A model generated the notes under the pieces. It did no database searches and was not told where the DNA came from. It saw nothing but the letters and a program-made list of their open reading frames with translations. A DNA stretch of 64,000 nt from Microbacterium esteraromaticum (GTDB lineage Bacteria > Actinomycetota > Actinomycetes > Actinomycetales > Microbacteriaceae), in contig NZ_JAEMWU010000001.1 in assembly GCF_017303215.1 (NCBI RefSeq), positions 248,001 to 312,000 on the forward strand, given 5' to 3'. Both the position numbers and the translations under genes were made by a program. This document shows positions 18,162 to 26,387 of this stretch, in pieces. Each line of letters opens with the position of its first letter. Within the stretch, counting starts at the first letter, position 1.

Positions 18162-18175
18162 TGCGCACATGCGCA
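18162..18175. promoter_or_regulatory. TGCGCA dyad upstream of the GH101 gene
   Basis: Two copies of the palindrome TGCGCA separated by CA lie 110 bp before the GH101 start, in the AT-richer part of the gap between the terminator and the gene. It looks like an operator; no cognate regulator is next to it. Confidence 0.3.
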
Positions 18176-18285
18176 CTATTCAGTCACGTTCATTCACCCA
18201 CAACCCTTGTTTCCGCTAACACGCCGTGGCATCCTCGAACCTGCCGGTACCCCAGGCCGGCAACTGATTCGAAGGAGAGCCAGAA

Positions 18286-21200
18286 ATGAAGACCCCTCGT
18301 AGATGGGCCGGAGTGGGGCTGGGCGCAGCCCTAGTCGTCACAGGCCTGTCGCCGCTCGCAGCAGCTCCGGCGTTCAGCGCCGACGCCACCCCAGAAGGCA
18401 TCACCCTCCGCACCGGCGCCCTTGAGGTGCACGCCTCCGGCACGTTCCCCCAGGTCGTGCAGTACACCGATCGCGCCAGCGGCGCCGTCATGCACGGCAA
18501 CAACGCAGCCCTCGCCGAGCTCGAGATCAACGGAACGGCGCAGCGGGTAGAAGTGCGCTCCAAGAAGATCGACGGCTCCACCGCCGAGTACACGCTCACC
18601 CCGACGGCGCTCGACGGCGTCGAGTTCACTGCGCGGCTCAGCGTCAAGAAGAACGTCGTCACACTCGCGTTCACCGAGATCATCGACCCCGACAAGAAGG
18701 TCGCCACACTGCGCATCCCCGGGCACGATCTCGTCACCGTGTCATCAGCGCAGCCGGGCGCGCACATCGCCACGGCCGACCTCTCGGTCGATCGCGCGGT
18801 CTCCGGCGACAAGTTCCTGCCCATCACCGCCGACACCGCCCTCGACGCCAAACCGGTCTCAACGAACACTGTTATCGCTAACACATCCGAGTTGGCTGCG
18901 GCCTTCACGACCAACGCGATGTACGACGACTCGTCGGGCCCCGCACACAAGGACTCCGGCAACTTCTGGCGCCAGATCGTCAAGGACGGCGAGGACGTCG
19001 AGGTCGGCGTCTCGAGCGGCCAGTGGCTGTACCGCGCCAAGGGCGCCCCCGACACCGAGGAACTGCCCTGGGTCAAGGTGGCCATCACCCCAGACGCCAA
19101 CGGCGATGGCACCGTCGACTGGCAAGACGGCGCCATCGCGCTGCGCGACCTGCGCGTCGCCCCGTTCAAGGGCGATCAGACGCCCAACAACGTCATCACG
19201 CACATCCCGTTCAACTTCGCCTCACAGGCCACCCACCCGTTCCTGCGCACGCTCGACGACGTCAAGCGCATCGCGCAGAACACCGACGGGCTCGGTCAGG
19301 TCGCTCTGCTGAAGGGCTACACCAGCGAGGGCCATGACTCGGCGAACACCGACTACGGCGACAACTTCAATGAGCGCGCCGGCGGCCTCGACGACCTCAA
19401 CAAGGCGCTGAAGGCCGGCGAGAAGTGGAACGCCTCGTTCGGGGTGCACATCAACGCCACCGAGATCTACCCCGAGGCGAACTCGTTCAGCGACGAGATC
19501 ATGGACCCCCGGGCACCGGGCTGGAACTGGCTCGACCAGTCGTACTACATCGACCAGCGCTACGACACCAACGAGGGCCTGCTCGACCAGCGCATCAGCG
19601 AACTGGCCGACTCCACTCACGACAACCTCGACATGGTCTACGTCGACGTCTACTACAAGTACGGGTGGCTGGCGAAGAAGATCCAGGAATCCCTCATCGA
19701 CAACGACTTCCGCGTGGCGTCCGAGTGGGCCGACAAGCTCGCGGCGAACAACACCTGGTCGCACTGGGCTACCGACGAGAAGTACGGCGGCTCGACCAAC
19801 AAGGGCGTCAACTCGCAGATCCTGCGGTTCGTGAACAACACGCAATCCGACACCTGGAACCCCGACCCCCGTCTGGGCACCGCTCACATCATCGAGTTCG
19901 AGGGGTGGACCGGTCAGAACGACTTCAACGCCTTCCTCGAGAACGTCTGGACGGCCAACGTGCCGGCGAAGTTCGTGCAGCACCACGAGATCATGCGCTG
20001 GACCGACGATGCCATCGACCTCGCCGACGATGTGCGGATCACCGGCACGACGGCATCCGAGCGCTCGATCACCGTCGCCGGCGATGAGGTGCTGCGCGGC
20101 GACACCTACCTGCTGCCGTGGTCGTCGAAGCCTGGCCAGAAGGTCGACAAGATGTACCACTACAACCCTGCCGGCGGTGAGACCACCTGGACCCTCACCG
20201 ACGCGTTCGCGAAGAACCGCTCGCTGCAGCTGTTCGCGCTGAGCGACGGCGGCCGCACCAAGATCGCCGACGTCGCCGTGGTCGACGGCGCCGTCACCAT
20301 CGATGCCGAGGCCGGCCAGCCCTACGTGCTCGTCGGAGGAAAGAAGAACGACTCCGGCAGCGCTCTGCCGAAGAAGGTGGCCTTCGGTGAAGGCACCACG
20401 ATCACCGACCCGGGCTTCAATCTCACCGACCTCGATGCCTGGAACCCTCGTGGCACCGTGAGCATCGATCGCGATGCCAAGGGCCGCCGTGCGGCGCTGT
20501 TCGGCGAAGGGGCGTCGTCGATCTCGCAGCGTCTCGACAAGCTGCCCGCCGGCGAGTACACCGCCAGCGCCTGGGTCGGCATCGACAAGGACAAGACGCG
20601 CGAGGTCACGCTCGGCATCGACGTGCCGAAGGGGTCGGATGCCACCGTCACGATCGACTCGTCGAAGGCGGTCAACTATCTAGCATCCGACGAGTGGCAC
20701 GGCACGACCCTGCAACGACTGAAGGTGCACTTCACCGTGCCCGCCCAGGGCAACGGCAAGACGACGCTGACGATCGCCGCCGGCGACGGCGACGCGCCGG
20801 TGCGCGTCGACGACGTGCGCATCATCGAGGCGAAGGCACCGACGCTGGGCGACGACGTGATCGCCCGCGAGGACTTCGAAGACACGGATGCCGGATGGGG
20901 GCCGTTCTTCAAGGGCAGCGCCGGAGGCACCAATGACCCGCGTACTCACATCGCCAAGCGCAACGACTACACGCAGAAGGGGTGGAACGGTCGCAAGATC
21001 GATAACATCCTGAACGGCGAGTACTCGCTGATGGCGCACCAAGAGAACCGCGGGCTCGTCTACCGCACGTCTGACTACTCGGTGCCGTTCGAGCCCGGGC
21101 AGCGCTACCGCGTCTCGTTCGACTACCAGTCGACCGACGCCGGCCAGTACGCCTGGGTCACCGGCTACGACTCGTCGACCGGACCGCGCATCACCGCGAG

Positions 21201-22152
21201 CACCGAGTTCGGTGCCGTGCACGAGACCACACGGTTCGAGCAGATCGTGGATGCCAGCGCCTGCGGCGACACGTTCGTGGGCTTGAACCGCATCGGCGGC
21301 GGCGCGGCTGACCTGATCGTCGATGACTTCACCGTCGAGCGCCTCGGGGCATCCGAGGCGGTCCCCGCGTGCGCGCAGCTGAGTGGTGCATTGGGTGCCG
21401 ACGTGATCCAGCAGGGCACGTCAACCGAGTTCACGACCACGTTCACCTCTGACGAGGGCTCGGCGATCGAGAATGTCGAGGTCGCACTGACCCTGCCCGA
21501 GGGATGGACGGCCGAAGCTGTGACCTCGGCGACCGCTGGCTCGATCGATCCCAAGGGCACGCTGGTGACCCGCTGGAGCATCACCGCACCGGCCGACGTC
21601 GACGGCTCGTACGACATCGGCGCCACGGCCACGTACACCACCACCGTCGATCCCGTCGGCGAGCGCGAGGTCACCAACGTGACGAAGGTGAAGACGCTGC
21701 CGAAGGCACCCACGACCACCGTGTTCGCCAGCGACCACGACTGGGTGACGGCCAGCAATGGCTGGGGCCCCGTCGAGCGCGATATGTCGAACGGGCCGCA
21801 GGGCGCGGGCGACGGCACGCCGCTGACGCTGAACGGCGTCGTGTACGAGAAGGGGCTGGGCGCGCACGCCCCTAGCACCATCAAGTACTTCCTCGGCGGG
21901 CAGTGCAGCACCTTCACGGCCGACGTCGGCATCGACGACGCACAGGCGTCCCGAGGAACGGTGATCTTCTCGGTGAAGGTCGACGGCGAGACCGTCGTCA
22001 CCTCGCCGCTGCAGACGGCCACCAGCGAGACGTTCGCCCTCACCGCCGATGTGAGCGGTGGCCAGTTCGTCGAGCTGATCGCCGACACCACGCCCGACGG
22101 CAACGGCAACGACCACGCCGACTGGGCCGACGCGAAGTTCACCTGCGGCTGA
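18286..22152 (+). CDS. secreted endo-alpha-N-acetylgalactosaminidase (GH101)
   Basis: A 1288-residue exported glycosidase. Sec signal peptide at residues 1-35 (basic KTPRR, hydrophobic run, PAFSA cleavage region). A beta-rich N-terminal domain is followed by the GH101 barrel. The catalytic stretch is DMVYVDVYYKYGW with Asp454 as predicted nucleophile, then VASEWADKL with Glu480 as predicted acid/base. The tail has carbohydrate-binding-like sandwiches, a NEW3-type domain (near residues 1040-1140) and an NPCBM domain at the end. GH101 enzymes release Gal-beta1,3-GalNAc from mucin-type O-glycans. No cell-wall anchor is seen, so it is secreted freely. GAAGGAGA lies 7 nt before the ATG. Confidence 0.9.
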   Translation: MKTPRRWAGVGLGAALVVTGLSPLAAAPAFSADATPEGITLRTGALEVHASGTFPQVVQYTDRASGAVMHGNNAALAELEINGTAQRVEVRSKKIDGSTAEYTLTPTALDGVEFTARLSVKKNVVTLAFTEIIDPDKKVATLRIPGHDLVTVSSAQPGAHIATADLSVDRAVSGDKFLPITADTALDAKPVSTNTVIANTSELAAAFTTNAMYDDSSGPAHKDSGNFWRQIVKDGEDVEVGVSSGQWLYRAKGAPDTEELPWVKVAITPDANGDGTVDWQDGAIALRDLRVAPFKGDQTPNNVITHIPFNFASQATHPFLRTLDDVKRIAQNTDGLGQVALLKGYTSEGHDSANTDYGDNFNERAGGLDDLNKALKAGEKWNASFGVHINATEIYPEANSFSDEIMDPRAPGWNWLDQSYYIDQRYDTNEGLLDQRISELADSTHDNLDMVYVDVYYKYGWLAKKIQESLIDNDFRVASEWADKLAANNTWSHWATDEKYGGSTNKGVNSQILRFVNNTQSDTWNPDPRLGTAHIIEFEGWTGQNDFNAFLENVWTANVPAKFVQHHEIMRWTDDAIDLADDVRITGTTASERSITVAGDEVLRGDTYLLPWSSKPGQKVDKMYHYNPAGGETTWTLTDAFAKNRSLQLFALSDGGRTKIADVAVVDGAVTIDAEAGQPYVLVGGKKNDSGSALPKKVAFGEGTTITDPGFNLTDLDAWNPRGTVSIDRDAKGRRAALFGEGASSISQRLDKLPAGEYTASAWVGIDKDKTREVTLGIDVPKGSDATVTIDSSKAVNYLASDEWHGTTLQRLKVHFTVPAQGNGKTTLTIAAGDGDAPVRVDDVRIIEAKAPTLGDDVIAREDFEDTDAGWGPFFKGSAGGTNDPRTHIAKRNDYTQKGWNGRKIDNILNGEYSLMAHQENRGLVYRTSDYSVPFEPGQRYRVSFDYQSTDAGQYAWVTGYDSSTGPRITASTEFGAVHETTRFEQIVDASACGDTFVGLNRIGGGAADLIVDDFTVERLGASEAVPACAQLSGALGADVIQQGTSTEFTTTFTSDEGSAIENVEVALTLPEGWTAEAVTSATAGSIDPKGTLVTRWSITAPADVDGSYDIGATATYTTTVDPVGEREVTNVTKVKTLPKAPTTTVFASDHDWVTASNGWGPVERDMSNGPQGAGDGTPLTLNGVVYEKGLGAHAPSTIKYFLGGQCSTFTADVGIDDAQASRGTVIFSVKVDGETVVTSPLQTATSETFALTADVSGGQFVELIADTTPDGNGNDHADWADAKFTCG

Positions 22153-22273
22153 TCCGTTGAGTAGACCCGCTGCGGGGTCGGAGACACGCCTTCTCGGTTA
22201 CGGGAGGACGAGTTTCCGGCCCCGCAGTGCCGTATGCGCTTGTGCGCGCGTGCCCTTGTGCCTGCGCGCGTCG

Positions 22274-22831
22274 CTACGCCGGCGAACCGCCGAATGCTCT
22301 GTCAACGGCCGTGACCGCCTCTGCTGAGAACAGCGCAGGCCCCGTCGTGGCCAGCACGACGACCGTCGCGACCGCGGCGATGAGCAACACCACGAGAAGC
22401 ACGAAGATCGCGACCGTCAGGCCGCGGTAGCCGCCCGAGGCGGCACCGGCGGCGGGCGGCACCACGGCCGGGTCGCGCGGAATGGGTGCCGGTTCGGGCA
22501 GCGTGTCCACGCTCGGCAGCCCCCGGCGTGAGGCCCGCGTCGTCGGCGCATCGTCGGCGCCGCCCGGTTCCGGTGGGATCTCCGGATCCTGCAGCGCGGA
22601 TGCCGGAAGCACCGGCTCGGGAATGTCGAGCGCCGGCACCGTGGGCGGCGGGATCTCAGCATCCGCGATCACGACGTCAGAGACGTCGCCCTCGGTCAGC
22701 GCCGGTGCGTCGGCGAGCGCAGCGGCCTCGCTGATGGCATCCGCCGCCGCCTGCTCGGGCGACTCCGCCCCTGTCTCGGGCGACGCGGGCCGGGTCGCCT
22801 CTTCGTTCTCGCCGTTGACAGGGTCTGACAT
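22274..22831 (-). CDS. Pro/Ala/Glu-rich single-helix membrane protein
   Basis: A 185-residue protein. Residues 1-135 are acidic and disordered (repeated Ala-Glu and Pro runs). One membrane helix follows near residues 147-172 (LTVAIFVLLVVLLIAAVATV) and then a short tail. No family recognised. I place the start at ATG 22831 because GGAGG lies 5 nt before it; an in-frame ATG 24 nt upstream has no such site. It lies 1 bp after the dcd stop and is probably co-transcribed with it. Confidence 0.65.
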   Translation of the reverse strand: MSDPVNGENEEATRPASPETGAESPEQAAADAISEAAALADAPALTEGDVSDVVIADAEIPPPTVPALDIPEPVLPASALQDPEIPPEPGGADDAPTTRASRRGLPSVDTLPEPAPIPRDPAVVPPAAGAASGGYRGLTVAIFVLLVVLLIAAVATVVVLATTGPALFSAEAVTAVDRAFGGSPA

Positions 22832-22832
22832 G

Positions 22833-23438
22833 TCAGCCTCCGATCGCTCCCGCATCGGTCGTGCTCACATCGGTGCGGTGGAAGTTCTGGAATGCGCGGG
22901 ATGCCGTGGGGCCGCGCTGCCCCTGGTAGCGGTTGCCGTACGGCCCCGAGCCGTAGGCGTTCTCTGCCGGCGAGGTGAGCCGGAAGAAGCAGAACTGGCC
23001 GATCTTCATGCCGGGCCACAGTTTGATCGGCAGGGTGGCGACGTTGGCGAGCTCCAGCGTGACGTGCCCGGTGAAGCCGGGGTCGACGAATCCCGCCGTC
23101 GAGTGCGTGATCAGCCCGAGGCGGCCGAGCGACGACTTGCCCTCCAGGCGGGCCGCCACATCGTTGGGGAGGGTTACCTGCTCGAACGTCGCGCCGAGCG
23201 CGAACTCACCCGGGTGCAGGATGAACGGCTCGCCGGGGTCGACCTCGATCAGGCGCGTGAGCTCGGGCTGATCGACCGACGGATCGATGAACGGGTACTT
23301 GTGGTTGTCGAAGAGACGGAAGTACCGGTCGAGGCGCACATCGACACTCGATGGCTGCACCATCTCGTCGTCGAACGGCGAGAGCCCGATGCGGCCCGAT
23401 TCGAGTTCTGCCTTGATGTCGCGGTCGCTGAGAAGCAC
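22833..23438 (-). CDS. dcd: dCTP deaminase, probably dUMP-forming
   Basis: A 201-residue nucleotide-pool enzyme. It has the core [10 protein letters not shown] at the start, [11 protein letters not shown] near residue 30, [19 protein letters not shown] near residue 100 and the C-terminal [16 protein letters not shown]. It closely resembles the mycobacterial bifunctional deaminase, which converts dCTP directly to dUMP plus pyrophosphate and so avoids dUTP. I start at GTG 23438, where family similarity begins; TACCCT ends 6 nt before it, so the message is probably leaderless. Confidence 0.9.
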   Translation of the reverse strand: MLLSDRDIKAELESGRIGLSPFDDEMVQPSSVDVRLDRYFRLFDNHKYPFIDPSVDQPELTRLIEVDPGEPFILHPGEFALGATFEQVTLPNDVAARLEGKSSLGRLGLITHSTAGFVDPGFTGHVTLELANVATLPIKLWPGMKIGQFCFFRLTSPAENAYGSGPYGNRYQGQRGPTASRAFQNFHRTDVSTTDAGAIGG

Positions 23439-23530
23439 GCTTTCAGGGTAACGCGCCGAGAGGCCCCGCACCGGGAAATCACAGAGCCCGCCGTGGCGAC
23501 CACGACGGGCTCTGCACTGTCAGGCAAGCG

Positions 23531-24337
23531 TCAGGCGTCTCGACCGCGCAGCACGGCCCAACCGCCCAGCAGCGCAGCCGCTGACCATCCGGTGAGCGTC
23601 AGCCACGCCTCACCGCGGCTCAGCCCCCATTCCTCCGAGGGCATCACGGCGCTCTGCACCGCGTTCGAGGGCAGGTAGTCGCCGAGGGTCTGGATCCACG
23701 TGACGTCAGAGGCGAAGCCCATCAGCAGCGTCACGATGATCGGCAGCACGAACAGGATGCCGACGGTCACCGCGATCGCTCCCGCGCCAGAGCGCAGCAC
23801 GAAGCCGAGACCGACACCGAGAATGGCGAACAGCGCCATCGTTCCCGCCGCCGAGACGATCGGCAGGATCGACTGCTCGGGTTCGTTCCATGCGATGCCC
23901 AGATCGTTGGCGACGGCCAGCGGAGTGATCGCGATCGCCGTGATCAGCATGATCACCAGCGCCACCACGAACATGAACGCCGCCAGCACCGCAGCCTTCG
24001 CCGCGAGCACCGACCCGCGCACCGGGTTCGCGGTGAGCGTCGAGCGGATCATGCCGGTCGAGTACTCGCCGGTCACCGAGATCACGCCGAGGATCCCGGC
24101 CAACAGCATGGTGAACTGCACGGGGGCGACAACGGCCATCATCACGTCGGCCGGCGCCGACAACGTCGAGGTGATCGCGAAGGCGAGCCCCACGTTCAGC
24201 ACGGCGACGATCGCGACCGACCACCAGGTGCCGCGCACGGTCAGCAGTTTGAGCAGTTCGCTGCGCACCTGGTGCGCGAAGGTCACCCGGTACGCACTGG
24301 TGCGGGTGCGCACGGCACCGGCCTGGATCGCGGTCAT
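23531..24337 (-). CDS. ABC-2 type transporter permease
   Basis: A 268-residue membrane protein with six hydrophobic helices and the loop VTGEYSTGMIRSTLTANPVRG near residue 85, typical of ABC-2 permeases. The ATG overlaps the stop of the ATPase gene by 4 bp, so the two form an exporter pair. The substrate is unknown; such pairs often serve peptide or drug export. No sensor-kinase gene is adjacent. Confidence 0.85.
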   Translation of the reverse strand: MTAIQAGAVRTRTSAYRVTFAHQVRSELLKLLTVRGTWWSVAIVAVLNVGLAFAITSTLSAPADVMMAVVAPVQFTMLLAGILGVISVTGEYSTGMIRSTLTANPVRGSVLAAKAAVLAAFMFVVALVIMLITAIAITPLAVANDLGIAWNEPEQSILPIVSAAGTMALFAILGVGLGFVLRSGAGAIAVTVGILFVLPIIVTLLMGFASDVTWIQTLGDYLPSNAVQSAVMPSEEWGLSRGEAWLTLTGWSAAALLGGWAVLRGRDA

Positions 24338-25278
24338 GCGAGGGCCTCCTCGAGCTGGGCACCATCCTGCGGGACGGCACGGGTGCGGTACTCGACCGAA
24401 TCGCCGGTGAGGGCGAGGTAGGCGTCTTCGAGCGAACCGCTGGTGGGGGTGAGTTCATGGATGGCGATGCCGCGCTCAGCGGCGAGGTCGCCGATGCGCG
24501 AGGCCGGCAGGCCGCTGACGTCGAGCGTGAAGCGGTCGGCGGTGACGATCTCGACGTCGGGTGCGGTGAGCACGTCGGCGAGTTCGGATGCCCGCGGGCT
24601 GCGCACCAGCACGCGGGCGGTGGTCCACGCGCGCACCAGTTCAGGCAGTGGGGCATCGGCGAGCACCTTGCCGCGACCGAGCACGATCACATGATCGGCG
24701 GTCTGCGACATCTCGCTCATGAGGTGACTGGAGAGCAGCACGGTGCGACCCTCGGATGCTGCGTGCCGCACGAACTGACGCACCCAGCGCACGCCTTCGG
24801 GGTCGAGGCCGTTGACCGGCTCATCGAGGATCAGCGTGTGCGGGTCGCCGAGCAGTGCGGCGGCGATGCCGAGGCGCTGCCCCATGCCGAGCGAGAATCC
24901 GCCGGCGCGCTTACCCGCCACCGAACCGAGGCCGGTGATCTCGATCACCTCGTCGACGCGCGACGCGGGGATGCCATGGGTGGCGGCCATCGCCTTGAGG
25001 TGGTTGCGGGCACTGCGGCCGGTGTGCACCGCCTTCGCGTCGAGCAGCACGCCCACCTCGGTGAGCGGCGCGCCCAGCTTGGCGTAGTCCTTGCCGTCGA
25101 TGGTGACCCGCCCCGAGGTCGGCCGGTCGAGCCCGACGATCATGCGCATGGTGGTCGACTTGCCGGCGCCGTTGGGGCCGAGAAAGCCGGTGACACTGCC
25201 CGGTCGCACCGTGAACGACACGTTGTCGACGGCGAGCTTGTCACCGTAGCGCTTGCTGAGACCTTCTGCTGTGATCAT
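24334..25278 (-). CDS. ABC transporter ATP-binding protein, drug/peptide exporter type
   Basis: A 314-residue ATPase with Walker A GPNGAGKST, signature FSLGMGQRLG (a variant of LSGGQ), Walker B TLILDEPVNGLDP and the switch His in LSSHLMSEM. The C-terminal 90 residues are the extension common to BcrA/CcmA-like exporters. I start at ATG 25278: TAGCGT ends 7 nt before it (leaderless), and the extra upstream residues are not family-like. Partner of the permease at 23531. Confidence 0.85.
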   Translation of the reverse strand: MITAEGLSKRYGDKLAVDNVSFTVRPGSVTGFLGPNGAGKSTTMRMIVGLDRPTSGRVTIDGKDYAKLGAPLTEVGVLLDAKAVHTGRSARNHLKAMAATHGIPASRVDEVIEITGLGSVAGKRAGGFSLGMGQRLGIAAALLGDPHTLILDEPVNGLDPEGVRWVRQFVRHAASEGRTVLLSSHLMSEMSQTADHVIVLGRGKVLADAPLPELVRAWTTARVLVRSPRASELADVLTAPDVEIVTADRFTLDVSGLPASRIGDLAAERGIAIHELTPTSGSLEDAYLALTGDSVEYRTRAVPQDGAQLEEALA

Positions 25279-25424
25279 GCCTTCGACGCTATTCGGCGGG
25301 GCACCGGCGCCGCGTCGTCCCACAGGATGACATCGGTCCGTGCGGCGTACTCCGCTCGTCGGATGCTGCCCGTGGGGGCTGCGGGGTGCGGGCTGCGACG
25401 TGCGGGCTGCGACGTGGCGCAGCG

Positions 25425-25493
25425 CAACTTCGGAGATCTGCAGAATCTCGGAGAGCCGTCCCCGGTTCTGCTCCGAAGTTGTGCAGATCTCCG
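25425..25493. repeat. intergenic inverted repeat (CAACTTCGGAG / GAGATCTGCA type)
   Basis: In the 293-bp gap between the exporter genes and tRNA-Gly. Two interleaved inverted pairs are present: CAACTTCGGAG at 25425-25435 with its complement at 25471-25481, and CGGAGATCTGCA at 25431-25442 with its complement at 25482-25493. The arms appear in swapped order, so the element is not a simple stem. A related CACAACTCCGGA pair occurs at 63397-63475. Just upstream (25377-25415) is a GC-rich tandem of GTGCGGGCTGCGAC units. No gene is seen in the gap. Confidence 0.6.
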
Positions 25494-25543
25494 AGCGACG
25501 GATGCCAACATCCCCGCGCTCATCGCGCTCCGCGCGGGTTTGT

Positions 25544-25549
25544 TATGCT
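25544..25549 (+). promoter_or_regulatory. -10 box of tRNA-Gly
   Basis: TATGCT within TTGTTATGCT, 22 bp before the tRNA 5' end. The same ten-base string precedes the small gene at 61810. Confidence 0.5.
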
Positions 25550-25571
25550 TGCCAAGCGCCGAACGGCGTGC

Positions 25572-25645
25572 GGGGCTGTAGTTCAATGGTAGAACTTCTG
25601 CTTCCCAAGCAGACAGCGCGGGTTCGATTCCCGTCAGCCCCTCCA
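25572..25645 (+). tRNA. tRNA-Gly (anticodon CCC), CCA encoded
   Basis: A complete cloverleaf can be drawn. The acceptor stem is GGGGCTG with CAGCCCC, the D arm GTTC/GAAC, the anticodon stem TCTGC/GCAGA with loop TTCCCAA (anticodon CCC), and the T arm GCGGG/CCCGT with loop TTCGATT. The discriminator base is T and CCA is encoded. Bases from the anticodon loop to the 3' end are repeated exactly at 29309-29354, marking this gene as an integration site. Confidence 0.95.
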
Positions 25646-25646
25646 C
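25601..25646 (+). repeat. attachment site, left (within tRNA-Gly)
   Basis: 46 bp from the last base of the 5' anticodon stem through CCA plus one C. It is identical to 29309-29354 and in the same orientation. Crossover segments starting in the anticodon loop are typical of tyrosine-recombinase elements. Confidence 0.85.
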
Positions 25647-25648
25647 AG

Positions 25649-25666
25649 GGTCGGCGCACGCCGACC
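25649..25666. terminator. hairpin between tRNA-Gly and the island TetR gene
   Basis: A perfect 7-bp stem GGTCGGC (25649-25655) with GCCGACC (25660-25666) and loop GCAC. It sits between two converging genes and probably ends transcription from both; no long T-run. Confidence 0.5.
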
Positions 25667-25672
25667 GAAACC

Positions 25673-26293
25673 TCACTCCGCGGGATCGGCGAGCACGGCC
25701 GAGAGCCTGCGCCGGGCGCGCTCGTACGCTGCGAGGTCGATGACCACGTCGCCGTCGACCTCATGCATCTCACGGATCGCCTCATCGCCGAGAGAGATCG
25801 ACATCGCGACGATGATTCGGGCTTCGGTGGCGCTGTCCTCCTCCGGCAGCCGGGCTCGCTCGCGATGGGCTTCCAACCAGTCGGCAATCACGGTGATGAG
25901 GCGGGTGCGGCTCAGGTCGCTCGCCCATGAGACAGAGGTCGTCGTGCCAGGCTCCCGCGCGAACAACGCGAGGCGACGGCGAGTGACGGCGTCGTCGGTC
26001 TGGCCGCGCACCGACTCGGTCACGATCAGCGACGCGGCGATCGCGAGATCGCTCGCGTGCCTGGTCAGCAGACGCTGCGTCAGCTCCGGGTCGTACTCGA
26101 GCGCCTCGCCGAAGATGGCCACCTCGAGCGAGGGGAAGTAGTTGAAGAACGTGCTGCGCGAGACCATCGCCCTCTCGCAGATCCGATCGACGGTGACGCT
26201 CGCGACGCCCTCTTCGTAGGCGAGGTCGACCGCCGCCTGCTCCATGCGGCGACGTGTGAGGAGCATCTTGCGCTGCCGCAGTCCGTCAGCCAT
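25673..26293 (-). CDS. TetR family regulator (island)
   Basis: A 206-residue repressor. The DNA-binding domain is at residues 8-55 (MLLTRRRMEQAAVDLAYEEG, then VDRICERAMVSRSTFFNYFP, a classic TetR recognition helix). The ligand domain is generic. I start at ATG 26293 because GGGAAGGAA lies just upstream; an in-frame start 69 nt earlier lacks one. It follows the surface-protein gene by 95 bp with a hairpin between them, so it probably has its own promoter (AT-rich 26318-26335). It may control the surface protein; no clear operator palindrome was found. Confidence 0.8.
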   Translation of the reverse strand: MADGLRQRKMLLTRRRMEQAAVDLAYEEGVASVTVDRICERAMVSRSTFFNYFPSLEVAIFGEALEYDPELTQRLLTRHASDLAIAASLIVTESVRGQTDDAVTRRRLALFAREPGTTTSVSWASDLSRTRLITVIADWLEAHRERARLPEEDSATEARIIVAMSISLGDEAIREMHEVDGDVVIDLAAYERARRRLSAVLADPAE

Positions 26294-26335
26294 GGATTCC
26301 TTCCCGTGAGACGGATCGGGTAGATATACGATACG

Positions 26336-26377
26336 TGACCGGGACCGACACGCGCGTGGCACGTCCGGTCCCGGTCA
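26336..26377 (-). terminator. hairpin after the island surface-protein gene
   Basis: A perfect 12-bp inverted repeat, TGACCGGGACCG (26336-26347) with CGGTCCCGGTCA (26366-26377), lies 11 bp after the stop codon. The sequence beyond it is AT-rich but lacks a T-run. Confidence 0.55.
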
Positions 26378-26387
26378 GCGAATCGCC

